A DNA stretch of 64,000 bases from Neostapfia colusana (GCA_030760725.1 JASWHV010000013.1:38660699-38724698); one strand, 5' to 3'. Counted from the stretch's first letter, positions 25,501-39,000 are shown. A program made the numbers and translations. Notes: a model not told the origin generated them from the sequence alone.

Positions 25501-27040
25501 ATAAAGTTTCCAAGACAGCGCCATGGTAGCTTAGCCATGACATTCCTAAGATTGCATCAATCTTCTGCCCCTCAAGAATAATCATAGTGGTGGGATATAT
25601 CTTCCCACCTAAGCACAGTGGTGCTTTCGGAACCATCATAGTTGCTGAAATCTTTCCTCCCGGTGAGCAGATCATATAAGAACACTCGGTTGGAAAGGCT
25701 TCCAGCTGATGCTTAACCACATAGGATGCACTTATAAAATTGTGGGTTGCACCAGAATCAAACAATATGATGATGGCTTGGTCGTTGAGAGTAAACGTAC
25801 CCGCCAGCACGTTGTCTCCCTCTGGGGCGTCCTCATTGTCGAGGTGGCGAACGCCCCCAGTCCGCTGACCAACCTTCTTGACCGGAGGTCGGCCTCGAGC
25901 ACCGCCTTGGAACGGGGCTTGCCCGCTGCACTGCTGCCCCTGGGGACAGTCCTTCACGAAATGGCCCGCCTGGCCACACGTGAAGCAAGTGAAACGGGGT
26001 GGTCCCCCGCTGATCGGTGGACGGAAACCTGGGGCGCGTTGTGGTGGTGGGAACGCCCGGGGTGTCGTCTGCTGCTGCTGCTGCTGTCGCGGTGGTGGCA
26101 TCGGCGGTCGGAACGGGGGTGCATGGAAAGAACGTCCCCTGAACTGCTGAGGTCGCGCCGGTGGACGCCACTGCTGTCCGGATGGTGTCCGATACACCAT
26201 GCGGTACTTCTGAGGAGCACCACCCCCACTGCTGGGTGGAGCGCTGCGCTTCCGCGGCTCAGCTGCCAACTCCCGCTGAGCGTCCTCTTGCATGATCGCG
26301 GCATTGACGAGGTCGTTGAAGGTTCCGCGATTCCACTGAACGAGATGCGTCTTCATCTGGGGGTGTAACCCTCGATAGAAATGCTCCCGCTTCTTCTCCT
26401 CGGTGGAGACGTAGTCTGACGCATATTGCGCCAGATGGTTGAAGGCACGGGGGTAGTCATGGGTACTCCTCCCGCCCTGCTTCAGTTTCTTGGAACTTCC
26501 TCTTCATTATCCCGGGAGGGATATGATAGGCATGGAACGCCTCCCGGAACTCTTCCCACTCGACGGCATGGCCAGCCGGACGTGAAGCGGCATAGTTCGC
26601 CCACCACGCACCAGCGGCACCGTGAAGCTGCTGCGCTGCGAACAGTCTTTTGCCGCTCCGTGCATTGGAGCAGCCCGAACTTTGACTCGATGGTCCGCAG
26701 CCAGTTGTCGGCCTCCAGTGGTTCTTCTGCTTCAGTGAACACTGGAGGGTGCATACTCATGAAGTCCGAGTACGACACCTCACGGGGCTCACGGGGCCCC
26801 CTCTCTTGACGCCCCCCCCCCCCCGCCCCCGCCTGGGACGCATTCTGCACGATCGTGCGGAGCAGGTCGGTCTGCTCCTCACGACCCCCCCACCAGTGCC
26901 GCTATCACATCCGCTAGAGTAAGCGGAGGCGGCGGTGGTGGTTGCTGCTGCGGAGTTCTGTCGTAGGCAGGTGGCTGGGAGTTATCGCCTCCCTGCAGGC
27001 TAGAGCCACCAACCTCGTGCGTGGTCCTAGTGCGAACCAT
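22508..27040 (-). pseudogene. Gag-pol polyprotein, A copy 2 (decayed; RT-RH-IN open)
   Basis: The start ATG is intact (27040). The CCHC knuckle is complete (25946-25987), and the protease has DSGA (25748-25759). RT, RNase H and integrase form one uninterrupted frame of 674 codons (23129-25153) with FIDDIL (DD at 24818-24823), HHCC and DDE residues; YRPHNAVT replaces the usual YRPLNA. The tail with the chromodomain-like end lies in 22508-23071. Lesions: a 13-C homopolymer in gag (26812-26824); the gag frameshift near 26643 shared by all copies; an 8-bp gag deletion near 26486 shared with copy 3; the common TAG at 25163-25165; and TAA at 23129-23131, a Tyr codon (TAC) in copy 1, shared with copy 3. 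No intact polyprotein can be made. Confidence 0.9.
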
Positions 27041-29008
27041 CTGCAACCATACGACAATAAACATCAGTCCCGCAACATATTTCATGCAGTCAAATGAAAT
27101 AGGCGTAAAAACATAATGACAATAACATCATGCGATACATCTAGTATGTAGATAACGTAATAACTTTGCACAAGCTACACCATTACCAGACCGAATACAA
27201 GCTAGTTTACATCCAAATTGACGGACTTCCTCTTTGGAAGTTCATCACAACTAGGTTTGGTTGCTATGAGACGTTAATATCGCTTTGTCATCACGTAGAT
27301 CACCCTTTTACCTTCAATACGACACAAACATGGTCTCTAGTAAAAGAAACTTGAGTGAGACCTAAACTCAGATCTTTCACTAGTTGAATATAACCTCTCA
27401 TGAGCATGTTCTACCCCATTGGAAGTACTCAAACCCCCTCTCGGGTACAACAATCTCTCACATGAGTTCAACTGTCATTCCTCTGTCAGAATGACCAGTT
27501 TCTACATATCCAAGATTTTGACCTAGTTCTGGGCATTTTCATGACTCAAGATGAATACCGAAGTTAAAGTTAACTTCAGTATATTTGCAGCAACTATTTA
27601 TTGGCCCTCAGATCAGCTCTGGTTAAAAAGTTATGGTAATTCAAAGTCAACAGAATTTCTGGAAGAATTTCAACAGCACCTCCTTTGGGAAGTTGCTGTT
27701 TTCAACTCTGATTTCCACTGAATTCTGTGCTGAATTTCAGAAACTTTGAATTGCACAGATGTAACACATCTTCTATCCTCTTTAAATATGTATCATATGA
27801 AAATTTTAGATTTTTCTACTGGGAGTTTTGTTTGAAAAACAGAACCGTCCAGAGAGTGTTTCACTCCGTCCTGATTCTGGACAGTTTACATTCCTCTGGA
27901 ATTTAAGTCATCTTAAGGTGTGATTCAGCTCTGGAAGTCTACAACAAAGTTGTAGAGTACTTAAATACCTTCCCAGAACTATATACCACACCTCCCTGGT
28001 CTAAAAGACCTGTGAGTTATGCTCTGTTGAAGATCAGCAAAATTGCTGCCCAAAACAGAGCACTCTGTTTTCATTCCTTTGGAACTACACTGATCAATTG
28101 TCAACTTTTTCTACCCAACCAGAGTCCTAAATGTTGAAACATAGTGAGTTTAATTCCTGGTCATCATTATTTTTCATGCACATGCCTATACTATGTCGGT
28201 ACTACGTTCCTCACAAAAAGAAAATCCTAACCGGATTATACCGGCATATACGTCTCAAGTGTTGCACTAAACAGTCTCTCGCACACGTTGTCTACTCGGA
28301 TACATACGTCGTTAGTACCTGCAGAAGACCAAACAATAGTGATGCACTCAATGGTTGTTTTCATTTCAGGCAGGTCCATATTTGAAAGTAAATACAAACG
28401 CCCGTATCATTGCCATGCGGCCGTCCTTGAGTTAAGTCACGTCTCAAGGTACGTGATCGTGTTTCAACACCACACGACGGGGAACCCGAGTATATCATGA
28501 ACGGGTCGTCATGGTTGAGAATGTTATCAACCCAACGGATACCACCTACTTCCCTGCAGGACACGCCGATGGCAAGCGCTGCATATGTCCTCCTGGGCTA
28601 CTTCCAGACGAACACACTCTAGCGTTACTGACCACGCGATGGGGTCTCCACTTACTTGCCTAATGCACGTTAGGGATCAGCGTTTCATATGAACTCAGGA
28701 ACATGAAGAGTCCAAGAGTTTCATATTGACGTCTCACACCAAGCTGTGAGACTCATCCCTCGACCCCGTTCCTCGTCAGGGGAGCTAACCGAAATTGAAC
28801 CGCTTTCGGTGGCGTTCCTTACCATTCTTACCAGAGCGTAGGTGCGTCATTACATAATTAAAATTCAGAATTATAACACATATGTTAGGCTTGCCACTTT
28901 AAGTAACTATGCTAATATAGTCCTTACTTGGGCAACTATCGAATCCTCACCGTAAACCTAAGTTTTTCCCGTAATACAGTCCTTAAGTACTGTGCTATCC
29001 CCAATGCA
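27041..29008 (-). other. Leader of A copy 2 between primer site and gag
   Basis: It repeats the leader of copy 1 with scattered substitutions and is closer to copy 3 (both have AACATAGTGAG where copy 1 has AACTTAGTGAG). No reading frame is supported. Confidence 0.7.
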
Positions 29009-29020
29009 GCTCTGATACCA
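29009..29020 (-). promoter_or_regulatory. Primer-binding site, A copy 2
   Basis: TGGTATCAGAGC on the minus strand, 3 nt from the start of LTR3. Confidence 0.9.
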
Positions 29021-29023
29021 GGC

Positions 29024-29565
29024 TGTGGCGGACCGGAATCCGCTCATCCAGGATCACAGAGGGTGGTGCCGCACGATGCGACATCCGACAGCACACGTCA
29101 TAAGGACACAATATGTTACATGGGGAACCAACTGAATTGTACAAACAGGTACAACCTTCAGTTACAAACTATTGTCTTTATTACGCAGCGGAAGTTTCTT
29201 TTATACAACTCACGCCCACCTATCTAGCAAAAGTCGGTTGCCCAGCCCTAGGGCAACCCACACTAGCTGCACTCCTCAGCTCAGCGCGGCGTGTACGGCT
29301 CCCACTCAGCCGTGGTCCCCAACGGAGGGTAACCCTCGCCGGTCGACTCGTAACCTGAGTCCGTGGGTGGCTCCTCACCTGAAAAACACTTAAGCAGCAA
29401 ACATGAGCACGATGGCTCAACAAGACTTATCCGACTCACCTAGGCATGAAACTCTACATTAGGTGTACAATAAACACAGGATAGTAACATTGCAGCAAAT
29501 GGACACGCCTACAAGTTCATCCTTAATTCATCTTTTAGCAACAAGTTAACCGTTCGGGAATCTGA
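29024..29565 (-). mobile_element. A-array LTR3, truncated to 542 bp
   Basis: Only the 3' end of the LTR remains (plus-strand start TGTGGCGG). At 29562-29565 the sequence jumps from an LTR position equivalent to 18810 straight into the end of pol, equivalent to 22521. The bases CTGA are present at both original sites and only once at the joint. Compared with copy 2, 3710 bp are missing: most of the LTR, the polypurine tract and the pol stop codon. Confidence 0.9.
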
Positions 29566-32500
29566 GACGCCATGAACTCCGGGTAATTTGAGCGAAGGAA
29601 TTCCTCGCTCTCCCACGCCGCTTCTTTGGCGGTGTGGTTGCTCCAGAGTATCTTGTAGAACCACAACGTTCGGCTACGCGTGGTTCGGGCTTTCTCATCC
29701 ATAATCGCCACCGGATATTCATCATATGTCAAATCCGGTTGCAACTCGCCGATGTCTTTGGTAGGAACAGCAGCTGTATGCTTTAGACATTTTCTCAGTT
29801 GTGAAACATGGAAGACGTCATGGACACCAGCAAGAGATGCCGGTAGCTCCAGTCTATACGCCGCTGGTCCACACTTCTCGATGATAGCATAGGGTCCAAT
29901 GAAACGGGGAGTGAGTTTTCCCTTCACACCAAACCGGTGCACGCCCTTCATCGGAGACACGCGGAGGTACACGTGTTCCCCAACGTCAAAGTGCAGCGGT
30001 CTACGCCTCTTATCAGCATAGCTCTTTTGCCAGGATTGAGCGGCCTTCAAATTAGCTTGAATCGTCCGAACGCGCTCTTCAGCATGGTTCACCACATCAA
30101 CCCCGAATGTGACCATTTCACCGGATTCGCACCAGTTTAATGGGGTGCGGCATTTGCGACCATAGAGAGCTTCTTAGGGTGCCATATTGATACTTGCATG
30201 ATAGCCGTTGTTGTACGAGAATTCTGCCAACGGTAGGTGATCATCCCAGTTCCTACCATGGTGGATGGCACATGCTCTCAACATGTCTTCCAGAACTTGA
30301 TCCACCCTCTCTGTTTGGCCATCTGTCTGAGGGTGGTAGGCGGAGCTTCTAATTAGTTTAGTACCCAAAGCAGCGTGCAACTGCTCCCAAAAGTGAGATA
30401 CAAACAATGCACCTCGGTCTGAGACTATGGTCTTGGGTACGCCATGCAAGCATAGGATCCTGGCAATATATAACTCCGCATATCTGTTGGCATGGAAATG
30501 TGTATGCATTGGAATGAAGTGAGCCGACTTGGTTAGTCGGTCAATGATCACCCAAATAGAATCATGTTTGTTGGAAGTCAGGGGCAATCCCACAATGAAA
30601 TTCATGCTCACATCTTCCCATTTCCATGCCGGAATCTTCAGGGGTTGCAGCAGCCCTGATTTCTTCATATGATCAGCTTTCACTCGTCTACACGTATCGC
30701 ACTCGGATACGTACTTCGCTACCTCCCGCTTCATCCGTGTCCACCAAAATTTCTTTTTCAAATCTTGGTACATTTTGCTGCTGCCTGGATGAATGGAGTA
30801 TTTAGACAAATGAGCTTCATCAAGGATCTTCTTCCTCAGTTCCATATCCCGGGGTACGACTATGCGGTCATTGAACCATAGCGTCCCCTCATCATCCTTC
30901 CAGAAACATTTGATCTCCCCATTGTCTATCCGTCTCCGGAGATGTGCCATACACTTATCAATCTTCTGAGCTGCAATGATGTCCTCCCTAATAGTAGGGA
31001 TCAGGGCAAGTTTGTAGAGCGATCCATAAGGAACCACGTATAAACTTGGCTCCTCCTCCTCCACCGATGTAATGGTGAGGTTATGGACATGTGATTTCCG
31101 ACTCAGTGTGTCGGCAACCACATTTGCCTTGCCGGGGTGGTAATGGATCTCAATCTCATAGTCCTTGATTAATTCTAACCACCTCCTTTGCCTCATATTC
31201 AGCTCCTTCTGGGTGAAGATGTACTTCAAGCTCTTGTGGTCGGTGTTGAGATGCACCAAATTCCCCAGGAGATAGTGCCTCCACATTTTTAGCGCCAAAA
31301 CCACTGCAGCAAGCTCAAGATCATGAGTCGGATAGTTCTGCTCATGGTTCCGAAGTTGGCGTGAGCCATAGGCGACCACACGTCCTTCCTGCATCAACAC
31401 GCAGCCGAGCCCAATACCGGACGCGTCACAGTACACGTCAAAGGGCTTGGTTGTATCCGGTTGAGCTAAGACCGGGGCTGTTGTGAGATGCTTCACCAAT
31501 GCTTGGAACGCTCCTTCACACGCCATGTTCCAAACATATTTTGTCCCCTTTTTCAGCAACTCTGTCATCGGCTTAGCAAGCTTGGAGAAGCTTGGAATGA
31601 ATCTCCGATAGTATCCCGCTAACCCGAGGAAGCTTCTGACTTCATGGACTGAAGTGGGAGCTTTCCATTTCAGCACTTGCTCAATCTTGCTTGGTTCAAC
31701 CGCAATGCCCTCCTCTGAGATGATATGTCCTAAGAATGGCACTTGGCTGATCCAAAACTCGCATTTGCTGAAGTTAGCGTATAGCTTATGGTCTCGCAAT
31801 CGTTGAAGAACGATCCTCAAGTGGTTGGCATGTTCTGCTTCGGTCTTGGAGTAAACCAAGATATCATCGATGAACACCACGAACTTGTCCAGCTCCGGCA
31901 TGAACACCGAGTTCATGAGATACATGAATTGGGCTGGAGCATTCGTGAGACCAAAAGACATGACGAGATATTCATATAATCCATATCTCGTCGAGAAAGC
32001 CGTCTTTGGGATATCCTCCGCCCGGATCTTTATCTGATGATATCCAGAGCGAAGGTCCATCTTGGAGAACACACTTGCACCCACAAGTTGATCAAACAAT
32101 ATGTCGATGCGGGGCAGTGGGTACTTATTCTTGATGGTGACGGCGTTGAGCGGCCGGTAGTCGACACATAGCCTCAAGGTTTCATTCTTCTTCTTCACGA
32201 ATAGCGCCTAGCGTCCCCAAGGCGAGGAACTCGGCCTAATGAAACCCTTGCTCAACAGATCATTGAGCTGTTCCTTCAGCTCAGCCAGCTCGTTCGGAGC
32301 CATTTTGTATGGTCTCCGGGAGATAGGGGTAGTCCCGGGTGCAAGCTCGATCTTGAACTCGACATCCCGCTGAGGTGGCATGCCCGGAAGATCATCCGGA
32401 AACACGTCGGGGTACTCCCGGACTACGGGGATGTCCTCTAACTTGAGAGCTTCAGTATTATTGATCGCTGAAACCTCCCGAACTGGATTATCCAATAGGA

Positions 32501-34085
32501 GGGACTGCGGACGGTGTAATGGGGAGTTGAGGTGAACCGTCCGTGATAAAGTTTCCAAGACAGTGCCATGGTAGCTTAGCCATGACATTCCTAAGATTGC
32601 ATCAATCTTCTGCCCCTCAAGAATAATCATAGTGGTGGGATATATCTTCCCACCTAAGCACAGTGGTGCTTTCAGAACCATCATAGTTGCTGAAATCTTT
32701 CCTCCCGGTGAGCAGATCATATAAGAACACTCGGTTGGAAAGGCTTCCAGCTGATGCTTAACCACATAGGATGCACTTATAAAATTGTGGGTTGCACCAG
32801 AATCAAACCATATGATGATGGCTTGGTCGTTGAGAGTAAACGTACCCGCCAGCACGTTGTCTCCCTCTGGGGCGTCCTCATTGTCGAGGTGGCGAACGCC
32901 CCCAGTCCGCTGACCAACCTTCTTGACCAGAGGTCGGCCTCGAGCACCGCCTTGGAACGGGGCTTGCCCGCTGCTCTGCTGCCCCTGGGGACAGTCCTTC
33001 ACGAAATGGCCCGCCTGGCCACACGTGAAGCTAGTGAAACGGGGTGGTCCCCCGCTGATCAGTGGACAGAAACCTGGGGCGCGTTGTGGTGGTGGGAACG
33101 CCCGGGGTGTCGTCTGCTGCTGCTGCTGCTGTCACGGTGGTGGCATCGGCGGTCGGAACGGGGGTGCATGGAAAGAACGTCCCCTGAACTGCTGAGGTCG
33201 CGCCGGTGGATGCCACTGCTGTCCAGATGGTGTCCGATACACCATGCGGTACTTCTGAGGAGCACCACCCCCACTGCTGGGTGGAGCGCTGCGCTTCCGC
33301 TGCTCAGCTGCCAACTCCCGCTGAGCGTCCTCTTGCATGATCGCGGCATTGACGAGGTCGTTGAAGGTGCCGCGATTCCACTGAACGAGATGCGTCTTCA
33401 TCTGGGGGTGTAACCCCCGATAGAAATGCTCCCGCTTCTTATCCTCGGTGGAGACGTAGTCTGACGCATATTGGGCCAGATGGTTGAAGGCACGGGAGTA
33501 GTCATGGGTACTCCTCCCGCCCTGCTTCAGTTTCTTGGAACTTCCTCTTCATTATCCCGGGAGGGATATGATAGGCGTGGAACGCCTCCCGGAACTCTTC
33601 CCACTCGACAGCATGGCCAGCTGGACGTGAAGCGACATAGTTCACCCACCACGCACCAGCGGCACCGTGAAGCTGCTGCGCTGCGAACAGTCTTTTGCCG
33701 CTCCGTGCATTGGAGCAGCCCGAACATGGACTCGATGGTCCGCAGCCAGTTGTCGGCCTCCAGTGGTTCTTCTGCTTCAGTGAACACTGGAGGGTGCGTA
33801 CTCATGAAGTCCGAGTACGACACCTCACGGGGCTTACGGGGCCCCCTCTCTTGACGCCCCCCCCCCCCCCCCCCCCGCCTGGGACGTATTCTGCACGATC
33901 GTGCGGAGCAGGTCGGTCTGCTCCTCATGACCCCCCACCAGTGCCGCTATCACATCCGCTAGAGTAAGCGGAGGCGGCGGTGGTGGTTGCTGCTGCGGAG
34001 TTCTGTCGTAGGCAGGTGGCTGGGAGTTATCGCCTCCCTGCTGGCTAGAGCCACCAACCTCGTGCGTGGTCCTAGTGCGAACTAT
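29566..34085 (-). pseudogene. Gag-pol polyprotein, A copy 3 (decayed, stop codon deleted)
   Basis: The start codon is lost (ATA at 34083-34085). Gag holds a 20-C homopolymer (33857-33876), the common frameshift near 33689, the 8-bp deletion near 33531 shared with copy 2, and a private TGA at 33132. The first Cys of the CCHC knuckle is Ser (TGC to AGC at 33030-33032). The protease DSGA (32793-32804) is present, then the common TAG at 32208. RT-RNase H-integrase is one open frame of 674 codons (30174-32198; RT DD at 31863-31868), ended by the TAA shared with copy 2. The tail frame (from 30116) has lost its stop and reads ten codons into truncated LTR3, to 29535. It is the most damaged of the three at its ends. 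Confidence 0.9.
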
Positions 34086-36053
34086 CTGCAACCATACAAC
34101 AATAAACATCAGTCCCGCAACATATTTCATGCAGTCAAATGAAATAGGCGTAAAAACATAATGACAATAACATCATGCGATACATCTCGTATGTAGATAA
34201 CGTAATAACTTTGCACAAGCTACACCATTACCAGACCAAATACAAGCTAGTTTACATCCAAATTGACGGACTTCCTCTTTGGAAGTTCATCACAACTAGG
34301 TTTGGTCGCTACGAGACGTTAATATCGCTTTGTCATCACGTAGATCACCCTTTTACCTTCAATACGACACAAACATGGTCTCTAGTAAAAGAAACTTGAG
34401 TGAGACCTAAACTCAGATCTTTCACTAGTTGAATATAACCTCTCATGAGCATGTTCTACCCCATTGGAAGTACTCAAACCCCCTCTCGGGTACAACAATC
34501 TCTCACATGAGTTCAACTGTCATTCCTCTGTCAGAATGACCAGTTTCTACATATCCAAGATTTTGACCTAGTTGTGGGCATTTTCATGACTCAAGCTGAA
34601 TACCGAAGTTAAAGTTAACTTCAGTATCTTTGCAGCGACTATTTATTGGCCCTCAGATCAGCTCTGGTTAAAAAGTTATGGTAATTCAAAGTCAACAGAA
34701 TTTCTGGAAGAATTTCAACAGCACCTCCTTTGGGAAGTTGCTGTTTTCAACTCTGATTTCCACTGAATTCTGTGCTGAATTTCAGAAACTTTGAATTGCA
34801 CAGATGTAACACATCTTCTATCCTCTTTAAATATGTATCATATGAAAATTTTAGATTTTTCTACTGGGAGTTATGTTTGAAAAACAGAACCGTCCAGAGA
34901 GTGTTTCACTCCGTCCTGATTCTGGACAGTTTACATTCCTCTGGAATTTAAGTCATCTTAAGGTGTGATTCAGCTCTGGAAGTCTACAACAAAGTTGTAG
35001 AGTACTTAAATACCTTCCCAGAACTATATACCACACCTCCCTGGTCTAAAAGACCTGTGAGTTATGCTCTGTTGAAGATCAGCAAACTTGCTGCCCAAAA
35101 GAGAGCACTCTGTTTTCATTCCTTTGGAACTACACTGATCAATTGTCAACTTTTTCTACCCAACCAGAGTCCTAAATGTTGAAACATAGTGAGTTTAATT
35201 CCTGGTCATCATTATTTTTCATGCACATGCCTATACTATGTCGGTACTACGTTCCTCACAAAAAGAAAATCCTAACCGGATTATACCGGCATATACGTCT
35301 CAAGTGTTGCACTAAACGGTCTCTCACACACGTTGTCTACTCGGATACATAAGTCGTTAGTACCTGCAGAATACCAAACAATAGTGATGCACTCAATGGT
35401 TGTTTTCATTTCAGGAAGGTCCATATTTGAAAGTAAATACAAACGCCCGTATCATTGCCATACGGCCGTCCTTGAGTTAAGTCACGTCTCAAGGTACGTG
35501 ATCGTGTTTCAACATCACACGACAGGGAACCCGAGTATATCATGAACGGGTCATCATGGTTGAGAATGTTATCAACCCAACGGATACCACCTACTGCCCT
35601 GCAGGGCACGCCGATGGCAAGCGCTGCATATGTCCTCCTGGGCTACTTCCAGACGAACACACTCTAGCGTTACTGACCACGCGATGGGGTCTCCACTTAC
35701 TTGCCTAATGCACGTTAGGGATCAGCGTTTCATATGAACTCAGGAACAAGAAGAGTCCAAGAGTTTCATATTGACGTCTCACATCAAGCTGTGAGACTCA
35801 TCCCTGGACCCCGTTCCTCGTCAGGGGAGCTAACCGAAATTGAACCGCTTTCGGTGGCGTTCCTTACCATTCTTACCAGAGCGTAGGTGCGTCATTACAT
35901 AATTAAAATTCAGAATTATAACACATATGTTAGGCTTGCCACTTTAAGTAACTATGCTAATATAGTCCTTACTTGGGCAACTATCGATTCCTCACCGTAA
36001 ACCTAAGTTTTTCCCGTAATACAGTCCTTAAGTACTGTGCTATCCCCAATGCG
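34086..36053 (-). other. Leader of A copy 3 between primer site and gag
   Basis: Nearly identical to the copy 2 leader. No reading frame is supported. Confidence 0.7.
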
Positions 36054-36065
36054 GCTCTGATACCA
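36054..36065 (-). promoter_or_regulatory. Primer-binding site, A copy 3
   Basis: TGGTATCAGAGC on the minus strand, 3 nt from the start of LTR4. Confidence 0.9.
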
Positions 36066-36068
36066 GGC

Positions 36069-39000
36069 TGTGGCGGACCGGAATCCGCTCATCCAGGATC
36101 ACAGAGGGTGGTGCCGCACGATGCGACATCCGACAGCACACGTCATAAGGACACAATATGTTACATGGGGAACCAACTGAATTGTACAAACAGGTACAAC
36201 CTTCAGTTACAAACTATTGTCTTTATTACGCAGCGGAAGTTTCTTTTATACAACTCACGCCCACCTATCTAGCAAAAGTCGGTTGCCGAGCCCTAGGGCA
36301 ACCCACACTAGCTGCACTCCTCAGCTCAGCGCGGCGTGTACGGCTCCCACTCAGCCGTGGTCCCCGACGGAGTGTAACCCTCGCCGGTCGACTCGTAACC
36401 TGAGTCCGTGGGTTGCTCCTCACCTGAAAAACACTTAAGCAGCAAACATGAGCACGATGGCTCAACAAGACTTAACCGACTCACCTAGGCATGAAACTCT
36501 ACATTAGGTGTACAATAAACACAGGATAGTAACATTGCAGCAAATGGACACGCCTACAAGTTCATCCTTAATTTATCTTTTAGCAACAAGTTAACCGTTC
36601 GGGAATCTGAAATTTAGTAAGCAATATTTAGTGGCACACATGTAGCAACACAATCATATCATAACAGCAATATTGAATCATCACATTTCATACATTAGCC
36701 TACGTCACGACTCAGTGACCAAGTGGTACTCTTCGCCGCGAGGGACGGCGAATCGACTCAATATACACCTGCAGGGACACCCAAAGAGCACGTCACGTAC
36801 GCCCACCCGTGGAGCTGCACAGCACGCTCACTCGATGTCGTACGGGACAACCTTTCACCCAACAGCCCAAACGTCGAACCGGTCGCACCGAAACGAGCAG
36901 GAGGTTCCCTACACGGAGCATCTCTCTATGCCCGTTAGCAGATTTCCACCTTGCTGCCCTCAGCCTACACCTATAAATCGGTGTGTTGTGCCTCGACGCC
37001 CAGAGGTTTAGGTTACATCGGTTTATTGGGGCCCATATATGCGACAAGCCTTCGATACGTTCAAACTTGATCAGCGTGGACCGCACACGGATCGGTCCTC
37101 AATCGATACGGACAGGGCTGCGCACACAAGACTCCCTCTTGCTGCGCCCTAGCCCCTGCCAAGTCTCATTTTTATACTATGGTGATCTCACATCACTCGA
37201 ACCAATCCCGTGTGTCCCAAGCCTAACTCGCGAGTTGATTCCAACTACTCAACTTGTACCGAAATTCTATGAATCATTAAGCATAGCCTGTCTACTCGAG
37301 ACCCTAGATAGTACCCTCACTCTTGGGGAAAAATTCTGGTTATGCAGTTGGGTATTCATCCATCCCACACCTAATGCACATACACACTTCACACTACGTA
37401 TGTAAACAAAGTAAAACTTTATAAAAATCTTAATGCAAACCGGGTCTTGCCTTGTTGCTGCTGGTCAGTGGTTAGGTCTTCATCCGGAAGGAGGAAGTCA
37501 AGCACTTCCGGAGTCTTCTCGCCTTCAGCGACTACACGTTAATGAATATGCACATAAGTTTAATTGTAAAGATTCTGCTACAAGTTCTACTAACAAATTT
37601 AAGTGAATACAGCATATTCAAACCTGAATTGCCCTGATCAAATCCACTCCAAATGATCTGAAACTTTTACAGGAGTTCACTAACACCCTAAAGAATAGTC
37701 TGGCAAAATTTGAAGATTTTTGGATGAACCAAACTCCCTCTAAAATTCGTTAGCTGAAAAGTTTTAAAGAATTTTTCCAGAATTAAATAATGTGGTTCAT
37801 ACAAATTGGGTTGCTTATTTGGATAGAGCTATGCAAGGTGAATCCAACCCAATTTGAATCACTAAATTTGGAGCTTCGTAGCAAAAGTTATGAGGTTCTA
37901 AAGTTCAGGGAAATTCTGGAATTTGAATTAACCGGGAAAAGTTCAAATCCGTGACAGCGGGTCCGGCCCACACGTGTCACCCCCTCGGCTACACCACACG
38001 GGGCCACAAGACTGTTCTCCGCATTGTCACAGATGATCCAGTGCAACAGAAAATCCCCACACTGTTTACTGAGCGACTAACGAGCGGGCCTGGCCACTCG
38101 TCTTCTTCCTCGCGCTCCCGCGCCCGCGCGCCGCCGGGCTCGCCGGAGCCGCGCTGATCCTTGCCGTCCGGCCACCTCCTGCGCTCTCCCTCACTGACAG
38201 GGCCTAAATTCGTGCGCTGAACACGATGGCACCATCTTCCCCGGCCGGCGGTGGCCCTAACCTAGCCGGCGACGGTGCAGCAGCTCGGGATCACTTCGGC
38301 TATGTCACCCGACCAACTTAGCCCGCCAAAACCTCGGTGTAAGGGCTCTACAGCACCGGGGGATCCCAGGGAAGGTCGACATGGCCAGGCAAAGGCTCGG
38401 AGAAGGCTCTAACCTAGCTGTTACCGTGAGCTCGATCCTCCCCGCCCTAACCGCGGTTGGAAAAACGGAAAATACGCCGTCTACAGCCATGATCAAGCTT
38501 GTGTTGAGAAGTAAACTTGGGCGCCGTCAAGTCTAGCTCCTTTGAGTGCAGTTTGATGGGATCTAAGCAAATAGAAGTCGGGAATTTGCAGATTTCGTAC
38601 CAGAAGGTGGTTCTGCACCGGCTGAGAGTAGTTTGCGAAATACGCCGGGGACGATAAGTCACTTGGTTCAAGCTTTGGGGTCGAGTAGCGTGGGGTCTTG
38701 GCGCGTCCAAAACCGCTCTTGCTCGGCTGCAACAAGCTCTCTGCTGAGATGTCCACGCGAGCACCTCTACTCCGTTCTTTCCGGCCGCCACGAAGACTCG
38801 GTGAAACAGGGGTTGTGAGGGCCAAAAGCTCTCGGTTGTGGCCCGACGAGGCGATGGAGAAGACTGTCAGGGCGTTTTGCTACTGCCTGGGTGTTTGCAC
38901 GCGAGGGACAACAGCTCCGGAGCGATTGACGACGGCGGTGGCTTCTCTGTGCCGTTCTTACGCGCGAGAGGAGTAGAACGTGGCCTTCGGTGCTGTGGCA

